This document shows positions 1 to 7,507 of a stretch of DNA of 55,629 nucleotides, one piece after another; position 1 is the first letter of the stretch; every line of letters starts with the position of its first letter. This stretch comes from a virus, in the IMG/VR virus record IMGVR_UViG_3300049479_000313, positions 1 through 55,629 of that record; one strand, 5' to 3'. The translations under genes and the position numbers were made by a program. The notes below the pieces were generated by a model. It searched no databases, was not told where the DNA came from, and saw only the letters and a program-made list of their open reading frames with translations.

Positions 1-130
1 GCCCCCAGTGCAGTGAGTCGGCCCCCAGTTAGCGGCACGCGCCCCACCCCGGGCCACGGCACCTAACGCAAGGCCAGCACCGCGACCCACTTGGCAGCAG
101 GCCCCTACAACCGCAGCCCAACGCCCCAAA

Positions 131-148
131 CGTTACCGGAGGGTAACG
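131..148. repeat. Small inverted repeat (hairpin)
   Basis: The arms CGTTACC (131-137) and GGTAACG (142-148) pair perfectly around the four-base loop GGAG. It lies in the gene-free left end, far from any start codon, so it may be a protein-binding site rather than an attenuator. Confidence 0.5.
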
Positions 149-400
149 GCGCCGAGTGAGCGGCGCGGCGGGTTGAGTAAGGGCCCAAGGCTGGCACCGG
201 CCAAGCGGGATGTGGGATACAGGTTCCGAGTAGCGTGGGGCATAAGGCCGACCCCTAGGAACCCCCGACCAACGTACGTTAGGCGACACGCCGACCCGTA
301 GGCCACGGGGCGGGTGTCGAAACGCTAACGGACCCCGGCTCGCCGACAGACGGCCAAAGTGCACGACACTACGGTGACACGAGACGGGAAATGCAGAGGC

Positions 401-430
401 CGAGCGACGCCTAACGTTAGGCGTCGCTCG
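401..430. repeat. Perfect 30-bp palindrome made of two CGTTAGGC words
   Basis: The first 15 bases (CGAGCGACGCCTAAC) are followed by their exact reverse complement. The core is GCCTAACG (409-416) and CGTTAGGC (415-422) head to head, the same octamer that recurs along the genome. It sits 58 bases before the first gene. It could be a dimer-binding site, an origin element or an RNA hairpin; the sequence cannot separate these. Confidence 0.85.
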
Positions 431-487
431 TAATGCGCAAGCCCGGTGCCAAGCCCGGGCTCACTCATTCACGACGGAGACACCCCC

Positions 488-874
488 ATGACGAAGCTCA
501 CGAAGGGCACCGAGGTCTACTACTTTGTAGACTGGGACGAGAAAGGCACCTGCGCCGTTCGGCGCTGTGTGGTCGGCTCCTGGGGCAAGGAGCAGGGCTT
601 CCTCTACGAGGCCCGCCCCGACGGTCAGCCCTTGCGGCATCGCATCTATACGCAGCGGGAAAGCATGACCCGGCGCATTCTGCCGGTGGCGGATGTGCCC
701 GACGTCAACGCGACCGCCCTCCGCTTCGGTGCGGAGTTCCGGGCGCACTGGCAGGCCCACTGCGAACTGCGCATCCAGCAATGGGGCGCCACCGACGCAG
801 GCTTCCGGCAAGTCATGCTGGACAACATCGCGGCACTCCACGAGCCCCGGGTCCTGTTCCCGTGGGAACGCTGA
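488..874 (+). CDS. Hypothetical early protein (128 aa)
   Basis: Begins MTKLTKGTEVYYFVDW. The start at 488 is chosen because GACGGAGA lies just upstream; the same leader, ACGACGGAGACACCCC, precedes the next gene at 899. An upstream in-frame ATG at 446 has no ribosome site. The protein is acidic to neutral and aromatic-rich, with no membrane segment and no recognised domain. It is the first gene of a run of six small genes (488-2383) in the early position, where phages commonly encode host-takeover factors; that role is inference. Confidence 0.75.
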   Translation: MTKLTKGTEVYYFVDWDEKGTCAVRRCVVGSWGKEQGFLYEARPDGQPLRHRIYTQRESMTRRILPVADVPDVNATALRFGAEFRAHWQAHCELRIQQWGATDAGFRQVMLDNIAALHEPRVLFPWER

Positions 875-898
875 AACCCCCAACGACGGAGACACCCC

Positions 899-1192
899 AT
901 GAAACCGAATCGCCTCGACCAGATGAGCTGGGCCACCGACGACATCCACGGAGACGAACCATCAGGTGCCCTTCAGGCAATCGACAAGTTCTTCGGGAAG
1001 CGCGTCCTGTCGTGGACCGACGCCGAAGTCTCGGGCGACCCCGTCCGCTACCGCGTCTTCCAGGAGGACATCGAGTCTCGCCAGCTCAAGATCTTCGACA
1101 GCGGCCCCCGAGGCTCTGTCGTCTTTGTGACGAGTAGCTACGCCTTGCTGCGCGACCGCAGCAGCAACTACACCATGCTCTTCAAGAAATGA
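899..1192 (+). CDS. Hypothetical early protein (97 aa)
   Basis: Begins MKPNRLDQMSWATDD and ends in Lys-Lys. The leader ACGACGGAGACACCCC is nearly identical to that of the preceding gene, which supports this start and suggests similar translation levels. The middle (residues 25-60) has an alternating hydrophobic pattern that would fit a small beta-rich fold. No family is recognised. It overlaps the next gene by ATGA. Confidence 0.75.
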   Translation: MKPNRLDQMSWATDDIHGDEPSGALQAIDKFFGKRVLSWTDAEVSGDPVRYRVFQEDIESRQLKIFDSGPRGSVVFVTSSYALLRDRSSNYTMLFKK

Positions 1193-1380
1193 CCAACTCC
1201 ATCCATGACGACCGCATCGCCGCCTTTGTGCGGGGCGATGTGATGACGTTCTACGCCGTAGTGGGCCACGAGTACGTGGAGAACGACGATCTCCAGGAGC
1301 TCCGGGCCCGCTTGCGCGCCGAGTACACCAGCCCCACCACTCTCTCTTCCATGCTCGGAGGTCTGACGCTCCATGCCTAA
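1189..1380 (+). CDS. Hypothetical small protein (63 aa)
   Basis: Begins MTNSIHDDRIAAFVRG. The start overlaps the stop of the previous gene (ATGA) and its end overlaps the next gene by 8 bases, so it is probably translationally coupled. It is acidic, predicted mostly helical (DDLQELRARLRAEY), with no cysteine pairs or membrane segment. Function unknown. Confidence 0.65.
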   Translation: MTNSIHDDRIAAFVRGDVMTFYAVVGHEYVENDDLQELRARLRAEYTSPTTLSSMLGGLTLHA

Positions 1381-1825
1381 CATGATCGGCGGATACTTGG
1401 CCCCTTCGGGGCGAGACTGCGACTGCGGCGCAGGCACAGTGCTTCGCGTCTTGCGCACCGCCCGGGTGCGCTTGCCCCGGGCCGAGGCCCGCACCCGGGG
1501 CTACTATACGGACCACGAAGGGCACGACACGTTGGTGCCCTGCCTCGCGCTCCTGCCCCACGGCCGATTCCTGGCCGGGTACACGATGGGCGAGGGCATG
1601 ATCACCAACTTCGAAGAAGAGATCTACACAGACGAGCGTGAAGCGTGGCTGGCCGCGCATCAGATGGCGTCCCAGCATGCCGAGACCGAGCGGGAGCTCG
1701 CGGACGTGCTCAACGACGACGAGATCTGCGACGTGTTAGGCTATCCGCCCGGCACCCCGCTGACCCCGGACGACCGGCTCGCATTCGACCTGCTTGAGCA
1801 ACGTGCGCTGGGAGGTGGGGTATGA
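1373..1825 (+). CDS. Hypothetical protein (150 aa)
   Basis: Begins MPNMIGGYLAPSGRDCDCG. An N-terminal CDCG motif hints at metal binding, but no second cysteine pair follows at a usual spacing. The C-terminal third is acidic and helical (AETERELADVLNDDE). It carries a TGTTAGGC word at 1734-1741, a variant of the recurrent octamer. It overlaps both neighbours. No domain is recognised. Confidence 0.7.
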   Translation: MPNMIGGYLAPSGRDCDCGAGTVLRVLRTARVRLPRAEARTRGYYTDHEGHDTLVPCLALLPHGRFLAGYTMGEGMITNFEEEIYTDEREAWLAAHQMASQHAETERELADVLNDDEICDVLGYPPGTPLTPDDRLAFDLLEQRALGGGV

Positions 1826-2124
1826 CCCGCAACGAATCTCGCGTCCGGGCCTTCGCCAATCAGCACGGCCACACGATCGACACCTCAAGCGGCGAAGTGC
1901 TCATCATGGCGCCGCCGGGCCAGTGCTACCCATGGGACTGCCACGAGCGGGTGTTCAGCCCGTTTGACGACGAGACGATGGCCGACCTGTGGCGCAGCGC
2001 CGCCGAGGCCGTGCTGTCCGGCGCGCTGGACCCCAAGCCCTGCACCGCCGACACCTGCCCGGGCTGGGAAGATGGGAAGTGCCAGTGGTGGGACGACACC
2101 CCAACGACGACTACGGAGAACTAA
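1822..2124 (+). CDS. Hypothetical protein with C-terminal cysteines (100 aa)
   Basis: Begins MTRNESRVRAFANQHGH and starts on the ATGA overlap with the preceding gene. Four cysteines in the second half (CxxDTC, then a further C before QWWDD) could bind zinc, though the spacing matches no family I know. The tail TPTTTTEN is low complexity. Function unknown. Confidence 0.7.
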   Translation: MTRNESRVRAFANQHGHTIDTSSGEVLIMAPPGQCYPWDCHERVFSPFDDETMADLWRSAAEAVLSGALDPKPCTADTCPGWEDGKCQWWDDTPTTTTEN

Positions 2125-2128
2125 CGTT

Positions 2129-2383
2129 ATGAAGAAGACCCTGCAGGGCCCCGGCATCCGCATCGAGCTGGACACCGACGAGGTCATCCCCGACGACCCG
2201 GGCGCCGGAACCCCGGCGATGGTGTACGTGACGGGCCCCGTCGCCGGTCAGGCGACCTACTGGTGCGCGCTGGACACGGGCGAGATCGACACCGGGCGCC
2301 ACGGCTACCGGGACCTCACCCCGGCGCAAAGCGCATGGCTGGAGCGGCAGCTGGACGCCGTGAACGATTTCCTTGGTGGCTAG
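2129..2383 (+). CDS. Hypothetical small acidic protein (84 aa)
   Basis: Begins MKKTLQGPGIRIELDTDE. The ATG at 2129 follows ACGGAGAACTAACGTT, giving a GGAG ribosome site about ten bases upstream. The predicted beta-rich middle is followed by an amphipathic C-terminal helix (TPAQSAWLERQLDAVNDFL). It is the last gene before a hairpin-bearing gap and probably ends the first transcription unit. Confidence 0.65.
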   Translation: MKKTLQGPGIRIELDTDEVIPDDPGAGTPAMVYVTGPVAGQATYWCALDTGEIDTGRHGYRDLTPAQSAWLERQLDAVNDFLGG

Positions 2384-2406
2384 CCGCCACGCCACGGATT
2401 TATTGA

Positions 2407-2442
2407 GGGCCCGGTAAGGGTAGGGGCTACCTTATCGGGCCC
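2407..2442 (+). terminator. GC-rich hairpin between early genes, terminator-like
   Basis: The left arm GGGCCCGGTAAGGGTAG pairs with the right arm CTACCTTATCGGGCCC with one bulge or mismatch. A second small hairpin, GCCCC-TGC-GGGGC, follows at 2447-2459. There is no T-run, so factor-independent termination is uncertain. The 131-base gap holds nothing else recognisable. Confidence 0.5.
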
Positions 2443-2514
2443 GGACGCCCCTGCGGGGCGTTCAGGAGTTTACTGAGCCCCCACTCAAATACACCCTCAC
2501 GGAGGAATGACCCC

Positions 2515-3180
2515 ATGCGTCGCAAGCCCACAGCTCCCAAGAAGAACGATCTCGTCATTGTCACGGAAGGACGCCACATCGGCCGGGAAGGTCACGTCCG
2601 GACGCAGAAGCTCGTCCCCACGGACAAGCCCGACATCAAGCAGGTGGTGCTGGTCCTCTGGTGCGAACCCACGCTGATCACGGTGCCACGCTCGCACGCC
2701 GCCCGCATCGAGGATCTTCCGATCGCCACGCTGGACCGCCTCCGGGCGGAGCGCGCAGCGGTCCTGGCCAAGGAGGCCGATGAGCTCGCCAACGCGGAAG
2801 CAGCCCGCAAGGCTCGCCTCCGTGCCGAGTATGTGGCGCGTCGTGTCGCCACCAGCGGGGGTTACACGACGCGCTGCCAGACCGATCGCGAGGCCGAGAC
2901 GGGCTACTTCCGGCAGATCTACGACCCGTTCAGCACGGGTCCAGAGCTTCGCGAGCGCATCCGCGTCACGGCACGGTGTGAGTCGTGGTCGGGGATGCCG
3001 GAAGTGACCGTCAACTGGAGCGCGCTTGGCAGCGCGTCGCCGGACGAAGCGCTGGCCTTCGCCCTTGCCCTGAAGCAGGCGGCCGAGCACGCGCTGGACG
3101 CCCGGGCGTCGCTGGAGATCGAGCACGCGCTGGACGCCGACATCGAGACGGCATTTCGAGGGACGCTCGATGGCCACTAA
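2515..3180 (+). CDS. Hypothetical protein with KOW-like N-terminus (221 aa)
   Basis: Begins MRRKPTAPKKNDLVIVTEG. GGAGGAATGACCCC immediately upstream is a strong ribosome site. Residues 11-35 (DLVIVTEGRHIGREGHVR) resemble a KOW-type beta-barrel as found in nucleic-acid-binding or transcription-elongation proteins. A long charged helix (about 75-120) and a C-terminal helical part rich in Ala/Glu/Leu follow. A nucleic-acid-binding role is a guess from the KOW-like stretch. It overlaps the next gene by 11 bases. Confidence 0.7.
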   Translation: MRRKPTAPKKNDLVIVTEGRHIGREGHVRTQKLVPTDKPDIKQVVLVLWCEPTLITVPRSHAARIEDLPIATLDRLRAERAAVLAKEADELANAEAARKARLRAEYVARRVATSGGYTTRCQTDREAETGYFRQIYDPFSTGPELRERIRVTARCESWSGMPEVTVNWSALGSASPDEALAFALALKQAAEHALDARASLEIEHALDADIETAFRGTLDGH

Positions 3181-3367
3181 GCTGCTGAAGCCGGTCGTGC
3201 GTGAGGAGCCCCGCAACGGCTACATCGTCATCCTGGCCCCGGAAGGCCTGTACCTGCGCGAGAAGGGCCGTCGCACGATGTACGGCCCACTCGCCTATGC
3301 CCGCCTGTACCTGCAGGCGGTGCGCGCCGAGATCGACCTGAAGAAGCAACGGAGGAACTCCCGATGA
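3170..3367 (+). CDS. Hypothetical small basic protein (65 aa)
   Basis: Begins MATKLLKPVVREEPRNG. It overlaps the previous gene by 11 bases and the following helicase by ATGA, so it is likely co-translated with the helicase. It is basic, with a C-terminal KKQRRNSR tail. No domain is recognised; a helicase accessory role is possible only by position. Confidence 0.65.
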   Translation: MATKLLKPVVREEPRNGYIVILAPEGLYLREKGRRTMYGPLAYARLYLQAVRAEIDLKKQRRNSR

Positions 3368-4848
3368 CAACCCACTTCATCCCCAGTGCCCAGCAGCAGG
3401 CGCTCTTCGACTGGATCACGCACGGCACGGGCAACGCCCGGGTGGACGCCCGGGCGGGCACCGGCAAGACCACCACGCTGGTGCAGGCCGCGCACCTCAT
3501 GGGCGGCACGGTGGCGTTTGTGGCCTTCAACAAGGCTATCGCCGACGAGATCCGCACACGGGTCGCCGGTCGGGCCAAGGTCGACGCGGCCACGTTTCAC
3601 GCGTTAGGCTATCGCGCATGGCGCAAGATGGCCCCGGGCGCCGTAGTGGACGGCAACAAGATGCCCGATCTAGCCGCCGGGCTGGGGTACGACCCCATCA
3701 CGGCCCAGTTCACGTTGAAGCTGGTGTCCTTTGCCAAGCAACACGCCATCGGCTTCCTGTGCCCGCTGGAGGACCGGAGCGCATGGTACCGGCTGGTGCA
3801 GCATCATGATCTGGAAGACCTCCTGCCGGAGCATCAGCAGTACGATGTAGACGAGCTGGTCACGAAGGCCATCAACCTGTTGCGCCTGAGCGTCGCTACC
3901 GACCAGACGCGCATCGACTTCGACGACCAGCTGTATGCCCCGCTCATCCACAATGCCCGCATGTGGCAGTACGATTGGGTCTTGATCGACGAGGCCCAGG
4001 ACACCAACCCGGCGCGGCGCGCACTGGCCAAGAAGATCCTCCGCCCGGGTGGGCGCTTGGTGGCTGTGGGCGACCCGTATCAGGGCATCTACGGGTTCAC
4101 CGGCGCGGACAGCGACGCGCTGGAGCTGATCGAGCGGCAGTTCAACACTCAGCGTTTCCCGCTGACGCGCACATATCGGTGCGCCAAGGCGGTGGTCCGA
4201 CTGGCGCAGACATGGGTGCCGGACTTTGAGCCGGGCCCCGACAACCCGGAGGGTACGGTGGACGAGTTGCCGTACGAGAAGCTCATTCCCGCGTTAGGTG
4301 CGCAGGACGCGGTGCTGTGCCGCACGATGAAGCCCTTGGTGGCGCTGGCCTATCAGGCTATTCGCGCCGGGGTGGGGTGCTACGTGGAGGGGCGGGACAT
4401 CGGGCGAGGGCTGAAGGCGCTGGTCGGCAAGTGGAAGGTGCGCACGGTGCCTGCGCTGGAGAAGCGGCTGGTGGCCTACCTCGAGCGGGAAACGGCGCGC
4501 TTCATGGCCAAGGGCGAGGAGCTCAAGGCCGCTGCCTTGGCGGACAAGGTGGAGACCCTGCTGGTCGTCATGGAGGGGCGGGCCACGGTGAACGAGGTGC
4601 TCACGGCACTGGACCAGTTGTTCGCCGACACGACCGGGCCGCAGCATCGTCCGGTGCTGTGCACCATCCACCGCAGCAAGGGCCGTGAGTGGGGTCGCGT
4701 ATGGTGGCTGGGCAAGGAGCAACTCCAGCCCAGCAAGTACGCACGGCAGGAATGGCAACTGACGCAGGAGCAGAACCTGATGTACGTGGCGGCCACTCGG
4801 GCCAAGACCACGCTGACCCTTGTCCCTCTTCCGGTGAAGACCTCATGA
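3364..4848 (+). CDS. UvrD/Rep-like superfamily 1 DNA helicase (494 aa)
   Basis: An ATP-dependent 3'-5' DNA helicase of the UvrD/Rep class is inferred. The Walker A motif is ARAGTGKTTT (about residues 29-38), followed by Ia-like AFNKAIADE, the Walker B DEAQD (about 209-213), motif III GDPYQGIYGFTGAD, the TYRC motif, and C-terminal motifs IHRSKGREW (about 434-442) and YVAATRAK (about 474-481). At 494 residues it is shorter than UvrD (about 720), lacking much of the 1B/2B insertions, as is common for phage UvrD-like proteins. It carries CGTTAGGC/T words at 3602 and 4292. It is the first of three SF1 helicases in the genome. Confidence 0.93.
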   Translation: MTTHFIPSAQQQALFDWITHGTGNARVDARAGTGKTTTLVQAAHLMGGTVAFVAFNKAIADEIRTRVAGRAKVDAATFHALGYRAWRKMAPGAVVDGNKMPDLAAGLGYDPITAQFTLKLVSFAKQHAIGFLCPLEDRSAWYRLVQHHDLEDLLPEHQQYDVDELVTKAINLLRLSVATDQTRIDFDDQLYAPLIHNARMWQYDWVLIDEAQDTNPARRALAKKILRPGGRLVAVGDPYQGIYGFTGADSDALELIERQFNTQRFPLTRTYRCAKAVVRLAQTWVPDFEPGPDNPEGTVDELPYEKLIPALGAQDAVLCRTMKPLVALAYQAIRAGVGCYVEGRDIGRGLKALVGKWKVRTVPALEKRLVAYLERETARFMAKGEELKAAALADKVETLLVVMEGRATVNEVLTALDQLFADTTGPQHRPVLCTIHRSKGREWGRVWWLGKEQLQPSKYARQEWQLTQEQNLMYVAATRAKTTLTLVPLPVKTS

Positions 4849-5024
4849 CTCGTTACTTGCTCATCGCGTTAGGTGCGGCGCTCCTCGCCGCCCTCATGCA
4901 TCTGGCGTTGTGGGTGGTGGAGTGGTGTCAGTGGCGTTGGCGGGCCCGGCAAGTGCAGCGCGACGTGCTGGAAGCCATGGAGCGGGCCATGCGCACCGAG
5001 GAGACGTTCCGTGGCCCCCAATAA
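4845..5024 (+). CDS. Small single-span membrane protein (59 aa)
   Basis: Begins MTRYLLIALGAALLAALMH. Residues 4-27 form one hydrophobic span, followed by a Trp/Arg-rich interfacial segment (WCQWRWRAR) and a cytoplasmic charged helix. The start lies on the ATGA overlap with the helicase. It is not next to the lysis genes, so a holin role is less likely; superinfection exclusion or membrane anchoring is possible but unsupported. Confidence 0.65.
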   Translation: MTRYLLIALGAALLAALMHLALWVVEWCQWRWRARQVQRDVLEAMERAMRTEETFRGPQ

Positions 5025-5120
5025 ACGCGCCCGGGCGTACATACGCGCGCCGAAGATCGGGATCGTCGTCCGCGTGGGAGCTTCGCCCGCGTGGGGAGGG
5101 CGCCCGCGCCGCGCGTTTAT
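5021..5120. repeat. 100-bp element with 10-bp terminal inverted repeats (copy A)
   Basis: It is bounded by ATAAACGCGC (5021-5030) and its exact reverse complement GCGCGTTTAT (5111-5120). Its reverse complement aligns with 22000-22095: CTTCGCCCGCGTGGGGAG (5081-5098) is the exact inverse of 22017-22034, and CGGGCGTACATACGCGCG (5032-5049) is the inverse of 22066-22083 with one mismatch. The left end overlaps the stop codon of the small membrane protein and the right end abuts the ATG of the next gene. It could be a promoter/operator unit, an origin element or a small mobile repeat. Confidence 0.8.
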
Positions 5121-5123
5121 ATC

Positions 5124-5339
5124 ATGACCGACGCCGATCGGGCCCTGATTGTGGGACGCTTCGCGCTGGCTGGGTACGATGTGCGCGTGGCCAAGGACGG
5201 GGCCATTGTGGTCTATGCCCCGCGTCAGAAATTGCCGGCGATCCGCCGGGCCCTTTATCCGGAGGGCCGGGGCGCGCATATTACCCGCCCGGCCCGTGGC
5301 TGGTTTGTGGTGCATGTACCCGAGACGCTCACACGATGA
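5124..5339 (+). CDS. Hypothetical protein (71 aa)
   Basis: Begins MTDADRALIVGRFALAG. The ATG follows the right terminal repeat of the 100-bp element by only three bases and there is no purine-rich ribosome site, so translation may be weak or coupled, or the transcript leaderless. The protein alternates beta and alpha (VGRFALAGYDVRVAKDGAIVVYAP). Function unknown; it overlaps the next gene by ATGA. Confidence 0.65.
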   Translation: MTDADRALIVGRFALAGYDVRVAKDGAIVVYAPRQKLPAIRRALYPEGRGAHITRPARGWFVVHVPETLTR

Positions 5340-5728
5340 CTCCTCCGCGCGTATTCCTGATTTCCGAGCCCAGTGTCAAGAAGGCCAAGGCGGCTGGCGG
5401 TAGTTTGCCCAACATCACGCCGCTCTACGAGCATGGGGCCATTGTGATGCTGCTCAGCAGCGCCGACCCGCGCCCCATCAGCAACCCCACCCTCGCCCTT
5501 CAGCTGATTGAGGACCGGCTGGAGGCGTTCAACCCGGACCATGACTTCTTGGCGTGGGCCGGAGGCGACACCATTGCGGCCATGCTGGCCGGAGTGGCGC
5601 TGGAGCGTCGCGGCATTGACGCCGTGACATGGCTCCGGTACGATCGTGGCATTGCCCCGGACGGCAGCCGCACCGACGAGGGCGCGCGCTACACCCCGCT
5701 CCGGGTCACACTCTACAACGACGACTGA
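5336..5728 (+). CDS. Hypothetical phage protein (130 aa)
   Basis: Begins MTPPRVFLISEPSVKKAKA. The layout, a short N-terminal strand, a central LSSADPRP segment and a C-terminal FLAWAGGDTIAAMLAG helix, recalls a conserved phage hypothetical family, but I cannot name it. There are no catalytic signature residues or membrane spans. It precedes three further replication-linked small genes. Function unknown. Confidence 0.7.
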   Translation: MTPPRVFLISEPSVKKAKAAGGSLPNITPLYEHGAIVMLLSSADPRPISNPTLALQLIEDRLEAFNPDHDFLAWAGGDTIAAMLAGVALERRGIDAVTWLRYDRGIAPDGSRTDEGARYTPLRVTLYNDD

Positions 5729-5735
5729 GACGACG

Positions 5736-6287
5736 ATGTCCATCACGCGAGAACCGGTCCGCCTTGCGCAACGTGCGCGGGAGCTGCGGGCCCAGATGGA
5801 GGCGCTGGAACTGCAGGCCAAGGCGTTAGGCGAGCAGGCCCGGCAGCTGGAAGAAAGCGAAATCCCCGATGCCATGGACGAAGCGGGCATCACGAGCCTC
5901 ACGTTGGACGATGGCACCGTGCTGTCGGTGAAGCCCGTGGTGGCCGCCAGTATTCCGGCCAAGTACCGGCCCGACGCCTTGCGGTGGCTGACGGACCACG
6001 GCCACGCAGGGCTGATCAAGACCGAGGTGTCCATCACGGTGCCGCGTAAGGATCGTGGGCTCGTGCCCGCGCTGTTGGAGCAGCTGCGCCCGTTAGGCTA
6101 CAGCGTGGAAGCCACGGAGGGCGTCCACGCCCAGACGCTGGCCGCATGGGTGCGGGAGTATCTGGAGCAGGACGCCGAGCGGACGCAGTCGGGCCAGGAA
6201 GCCTTGCCCAACTTGCCCATGGAGTGGCTGGGCGTGTTCATCGGGCGCCGGGCCACGTTCAAGGCCCCCAAGAAGGAGGCCGTATGA
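5736..6287 (+). CDS. Conserved phage protein with N-terminal coiled coil (183 aa)
   Basis: Begins MSITREPVRLAQRARELRA. Residues 8-45 form a Glu/Leu/Gln-rich coiled coil. A beta-rich core follows (SLTLDDGTVLSVKP) and then the segment ALRWLTDHGHAGLIKTEV. This arrangement is familiar from proteins encoded near replication genes in podo- and siphophages, where they remain uncharacterised. It carries CGTTAGGC at 5824 and 6091. A DNA-metabolism accessory role is inferred from position, directly upstream of the ssDNA-binding-like gene. Confidence 0.75.
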   Translation: MSITREPVRLAQRARELRAQMEALELQAKALGEQARQLEESEIPDAMDEAGITSLTLDDGTVLSVKPVVAASIPAKYRPDALRWLTDHGHAGLIKTEVSITVPRKDRGLVPALLEQLRPLGYSVEATEGVHAQTLAAWVREYLEQDAERTQSGQEALPNLPMEWLGVFIGRRATFKAPKKEAV

Positions 6288-6613
6288 CCGACGCCGTCCC
6301 GGAGGGCATGGAACAGCGGGCGTTGTTCCTCCGCCTGATTAACGAGGCCCTTGGGCCGCATCTCCCAGCGCCCGTGGCCGCGCTGTTGCGCACGGTCCAG
6401 ACGGGTGAGCTGCCGACCGCGCCTCCGGTCCCAGACGTGCCATGGGACTTGGCCACGTGGGCAGCGGAGCTGCCCTGCGAGCAAGCTCATGCACTGACGA
6501 CGGACTTGGGTGCCGTGGGCGACTTGTTTACCAACGTGGCGGGCGTCGTAGGCCTGCTGCACCTTCGCGCGCATCGAGGGATCACCCCGCCGAAGAACGG
6601 CCTCGTGTCCTGA
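6284..6613 (+). CDS. Hypothetical protein (109 aa)
   Basis: Begins MTDAVPEGMEQRALFLRL. The start lies on ATGA with the previous gene and has AAGGAGGCCGT directly upstream, a strong ribosome site. It is predicted mostly helical, with a proline-rich linker (TAPPVPDVPWD) about residue 46. No family is recognised. A hairpin follows its stop, which suggests it ends a transcription unit. Confidence 0.65.
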   Translation: MTDAVPEGMEQRALFLRLINEALGPHLPAPVAALLRTVQTGELPTAPPVPDVPWDLATWAAELPCEQAHALTTDLGAVGDLFTNVAGVVGLLHLRAHRGITPPKNGLVS

Positions 6614-6617
6614 CGCT

Positions 6618-6640
6618 TCCGGGGCCCGGGCGCCCCCGGA
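6618..6640 (+). terminator. GC-rich hairpin, terminator-like
   Basis: The arms TCCGGGG (6618-6624) and CCCCGGA (6634-6640) pair perfectly around a nine-base GC loop. It is just after the stop at 6613 and before the strong leader CAGGAGAG of the next gene. No T-run follows, so it may be a processing or attenuation hairpin rather than a full terminator. Confidence 0.45.
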
Positions 6641-6685
6641 CCAATTCGCGCCCGACATCCCACATTCACAGGAGAGTTACCCCGT

Positions 6686-7507
6686 ATGGCAAAGACCAAC
6701 CTTCCCGCCACGGCAGCGGCGCCGTCCGCTGCCCCGAGTACGGACGTCATGTCCGACGAGGATCGACGCCGTATGCTGGCCGACGCCGCGAGCGACGGCA
6801 TGGCCTTCGAGAAGGAGGATCTTGCGGTCCCGTTCCTGCGCATCGCACAGGACCTGACGCCGCAGACCAAGAAGCACGAGCCCTCGTACATCGCCGGGTT
6901 GGAACCGGGCGATCTGTACCACACCGTGACCGGCGAGATGTGGAAGAACCCGGTGGGCGCTGTGGTGGTGCCGGTGGCGTTCACGCGCAGCTTCACCGAG
7001 TGGTGGCCCCGGAACAGCAAGCAGGGCAAGGGCTTCGTCAAGGACTGGGGCGTGGACGGCAGCGAGCTGGAGCGCTGCACCCGGGACGACAAGAACCGCG
7101 ACATCACCGAGCGCGGCACCCAGATCACCCGGGCGGCCCTGTACTTCGTGCTCGTGGTCAATCCGGAGACGGGCGAGTACCAGCAGGCAGCGCTGTCGCT
7201 GTCGGGCACGCAGCTCAAGCACGCCAAGAAGTGGAACGCGCTCATCAGTCAGTACAAGATGCGCGGCATTCCGGGGTTCGGGAAGTGCTACCGGCTGACC
7301 ACCGTCATCGAGAGCAACGATCAGGGCAGTTGGTCGGCGCTGCACGTGGAGGCGCACATCAACACGCTGCAGCTGCCGAACGGCGCCGAGATCTACGAGG
7401 CGGCCAAGGCGTACGCGGGCCTTGTGGCAACGGGCGCGGTGCAGGTCAAGCACGAGGACCAGGAGCCCACCGGAGCCGAGGGCGATGGAGCCAAAGTCCC
7501 CTTCTGA
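6686..7507 (+). CDS. Putative ssDNA-binding/recombination-associated protein (273 aa)
   Basis: Begins MAKTNLPATAAAPSAAP. After a disordered Ala/Pro-rich N-terminus (1-25), the core reads FEKEDLAVPFLRIAQDLTPQ, then GDLYHTVTGEMW and VPVAFTRSFTEWWPRN. This matches a phage family often labelled ssDNA-binding or recombination-associated. The C-terminus is acidic (EDQEPTGAEGDGAKVPF) and ends in Pro-Phe, like the partner-recruiting tails of SSBs. It has its own strong leader (CAGGAGAGTTACCCCGT) after a hairpin, consistent with high expression, and contains no CGTTAGGC word. The family label is from memory, so moderate confidence. Confidence 0.6.
   Translation: MAKTNLPATAAAPSAAPSTDVMSDEDRRRMLADAASDGMAFEKEDLAVPFLRIAQDLTPQTKKHEPSYIAGLEPGDLYHTVTGEMWKNPVGAVVVPVAFTRSFTEWWPRNSKQGKGFVKDWGVDGSELERCTRDDKNRDITERGTQITRAALYFVLVVNPETGEYQQAALSLSGTQLKHAKKWNALISQYKMRGIPGFGKCYRLTTVIESNDQGSWSALHVEAHINTLQLPNGAEIYEAAKAYAGLVATGAVQVKHEDQEPTGAEGDGAKVPF

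Larger units (their letters stand above)
1..487. other. Non-coding left-end control region
   Basis: No convincing gene is seen in this stretch. A minus-strand open frame (29-364) has an Arg/Pro/Gly-rich composition typical of chance frames in GC-rich DNA. The stretch holds two copies of GCCCCCAGT (1-9 and 20-28), a CGTTAGGC octamer at 277-284, a small hairpin at 131-148, a perfect 30-bp palindrome at 401-430 and a weak GCCCGG/CCGGGC hairpin about 439-458. Together with 55529-55629 it would form the largest gene-free interval if the ends join. A role as replication origin, packaging site or early promoter region is inference from position and palindrome content only. Confidence 0.6.

Noticed and set aside
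29-364. Minus-strand open frame of 111 codons in the left end
   Set aside because: Arg/Pro/Gly/Cys-rich chance composition, no ribosome site, and every other gene is on the + strand.
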